64,000 bases of DNA from Bolinopsis microptera (Eukaryota; Ctenophora; Tentaculata; Lobata; Bolinopsidae): NCBI RefSeq assembly GCF_026151205.1, contig NC_087075.1, positions 10,276,303 to 10,340,302 on the forward strand, read 5' to 3'. Below are positions 63,425 through 64,000 of the stretch, piece after piece. The notes beneath the pieces were generated by a model. That model made no database searches. It worked only from the letters and a program-made list of their open reading frames with translations, and was not told where the DNA came from. Numbering within the stretch: position 1 is the first letter of the stretch; every line of letters starts with the position of its first letter. A program made the position numbers and the translations under genes.

Positions 63425-64000
63425 GGACTGTTTAGGTTGTTGGGTAGGGGCCGGGGGAGTTTGTTGTGACTGGTGAGGAATGAGGATGTTTAGGTTGTTG
63501 GGTAAGGGCCGGGGGAGTTTGTTGTGACTGGTGAGGAACAAGGATGTTTAGGTTGTTGTGTAAGGGCCGGGGGAGTTTGTTGTGACTGGTGAGGAATGAG
63601 CATTGTTTAGGTTGTTGGGTAGGGGCCGGGGGAGTTTGTTGTGACTGTTTAGGTTGTTGGGTAAGGGCCGGGGGAGTTTGTTGTGACTGGTGAGGAACAA
63701 GGATGTTTAGGTTGTTGGGTAAGGGCCGGGGGAGTTTGTTGTGACTGTTTAGGTTGTTGGGTAGGGGCCGAAGGGGTTTGTTGTGACTGGTGAGTAATGA
63801 GGATTGTTTAGGTTGTTGGGTAGGGGCCGGGGGGGTTGTTGTGACTGGTGAGGAACAATGATGTTTAGGTTGTTGGGTAAGGGCCGGGGGAGTTTGTTGT
63901 GACTGTTTAGGTTGTTGGGTAAGGGCCGGGGGAGTTTGTTATGACTGTTAATAGGTTGTTGGGTAAGGGCCGGGGGAGTTTGTTGTGACTGGTGAGGAAC
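63425..64000. repeat. ~35- and ~60-bp VNTR (TTTAGGTTGTTGGGTAAGGG)
   Basis: Units of TTTAGGTTGTTGGGTAAGGG then CCGGGGGAGTTTGTTGTGACT occur either directly adjacent or separated by GGTGAGGAACAAGGATG. At least eleven units; the array continues past the right edge of the window. Confidence 0.95.

Overview
This window is nuclear DNA from an animal, most likely an aquatic invertebrate; I cannot place it more precisely. It has spliceosomal introns with GT/AG borders, a tRNA-Glu with A/B boxes, non-LTR retrotransposons, many DNA-transposon derivatives and animal-specific families (an F-BAR syndapin, a CECR2-type bromodomain remodeler subunit, a rhodopsin-like GPCR, a BTB protein, C2H2 zinc fingers). 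There are no operons and no prokaryotic features. Exon models were built by hand from reading frame, splice dinucleotides and phase agreement.

Layout. 1-4310: first four coding exons of a syndapin (PACSIN) gene on the minus strand; the rest lies left of the window. Its last visible intron holds a LINE tail fragment and a 21-bp minisatellite. 4311-16030: repeat-rich interval with a TTAA-flanked MITE, a 700-bp imperfect palindrome, a 40-bp perfect palindrome, 2.5 identical copies of a 709-bp unit, and an open 1207-codon LINE endonuclease/reverse transcriptase ORF. 16033-57267: one very long minus-strand gene homologous to CECR2. At least 22 phase-checked exons give about 980 residues, from a DDT/WHIM-like N-terminal part through an AT-hook and a bromodomain to a Y/Q/H-rich prion-like C-terminus ending in PPKKRVRS. 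Its extreme N-terminus was not found.

Nested in CECR2 introns are a BTB gene (21346-22856, one frameshift), a three-exon GPCR (38059-39633, two frameshifts), a possible small basic protein gene (44486-50055), a C2H2 zinc-finger ORF with one stop codon (46736-47473), tRNA-Glu(CTC) (48661-48732) and a five-exon EF-hand gene (51476-52970). All but the zinc-finger ORF lie on the opposite strand from CECR2.

Two patterns stand out. First, several tandem repeats carry splice sites. The intron after one CECR2 exon begins with about 37 copies of a 42-bp (14-codon) unit, each containing the same in-frame donor GAG|GTAGGT; a 45-bp repeat carries an acceptor in the small gene, and a 12-15-bp repeat carries that gene's first donor. 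Second, four unrelated-looking composite elements (23367-25645, 29642-33688, 57638-60547, 60830-61302) share one design: a G-run terminus reading G(6-9) followed by T(a)CCA, a palindromic core, a spacer, the same core in direct orientation, and a C-run terminus. Three are flanked by direct repeats built on TACRTA, and one contains a degraded MULE transposase with about 200-bp inverted repeats. This looks like a structured and possibly undescribed transposon family.
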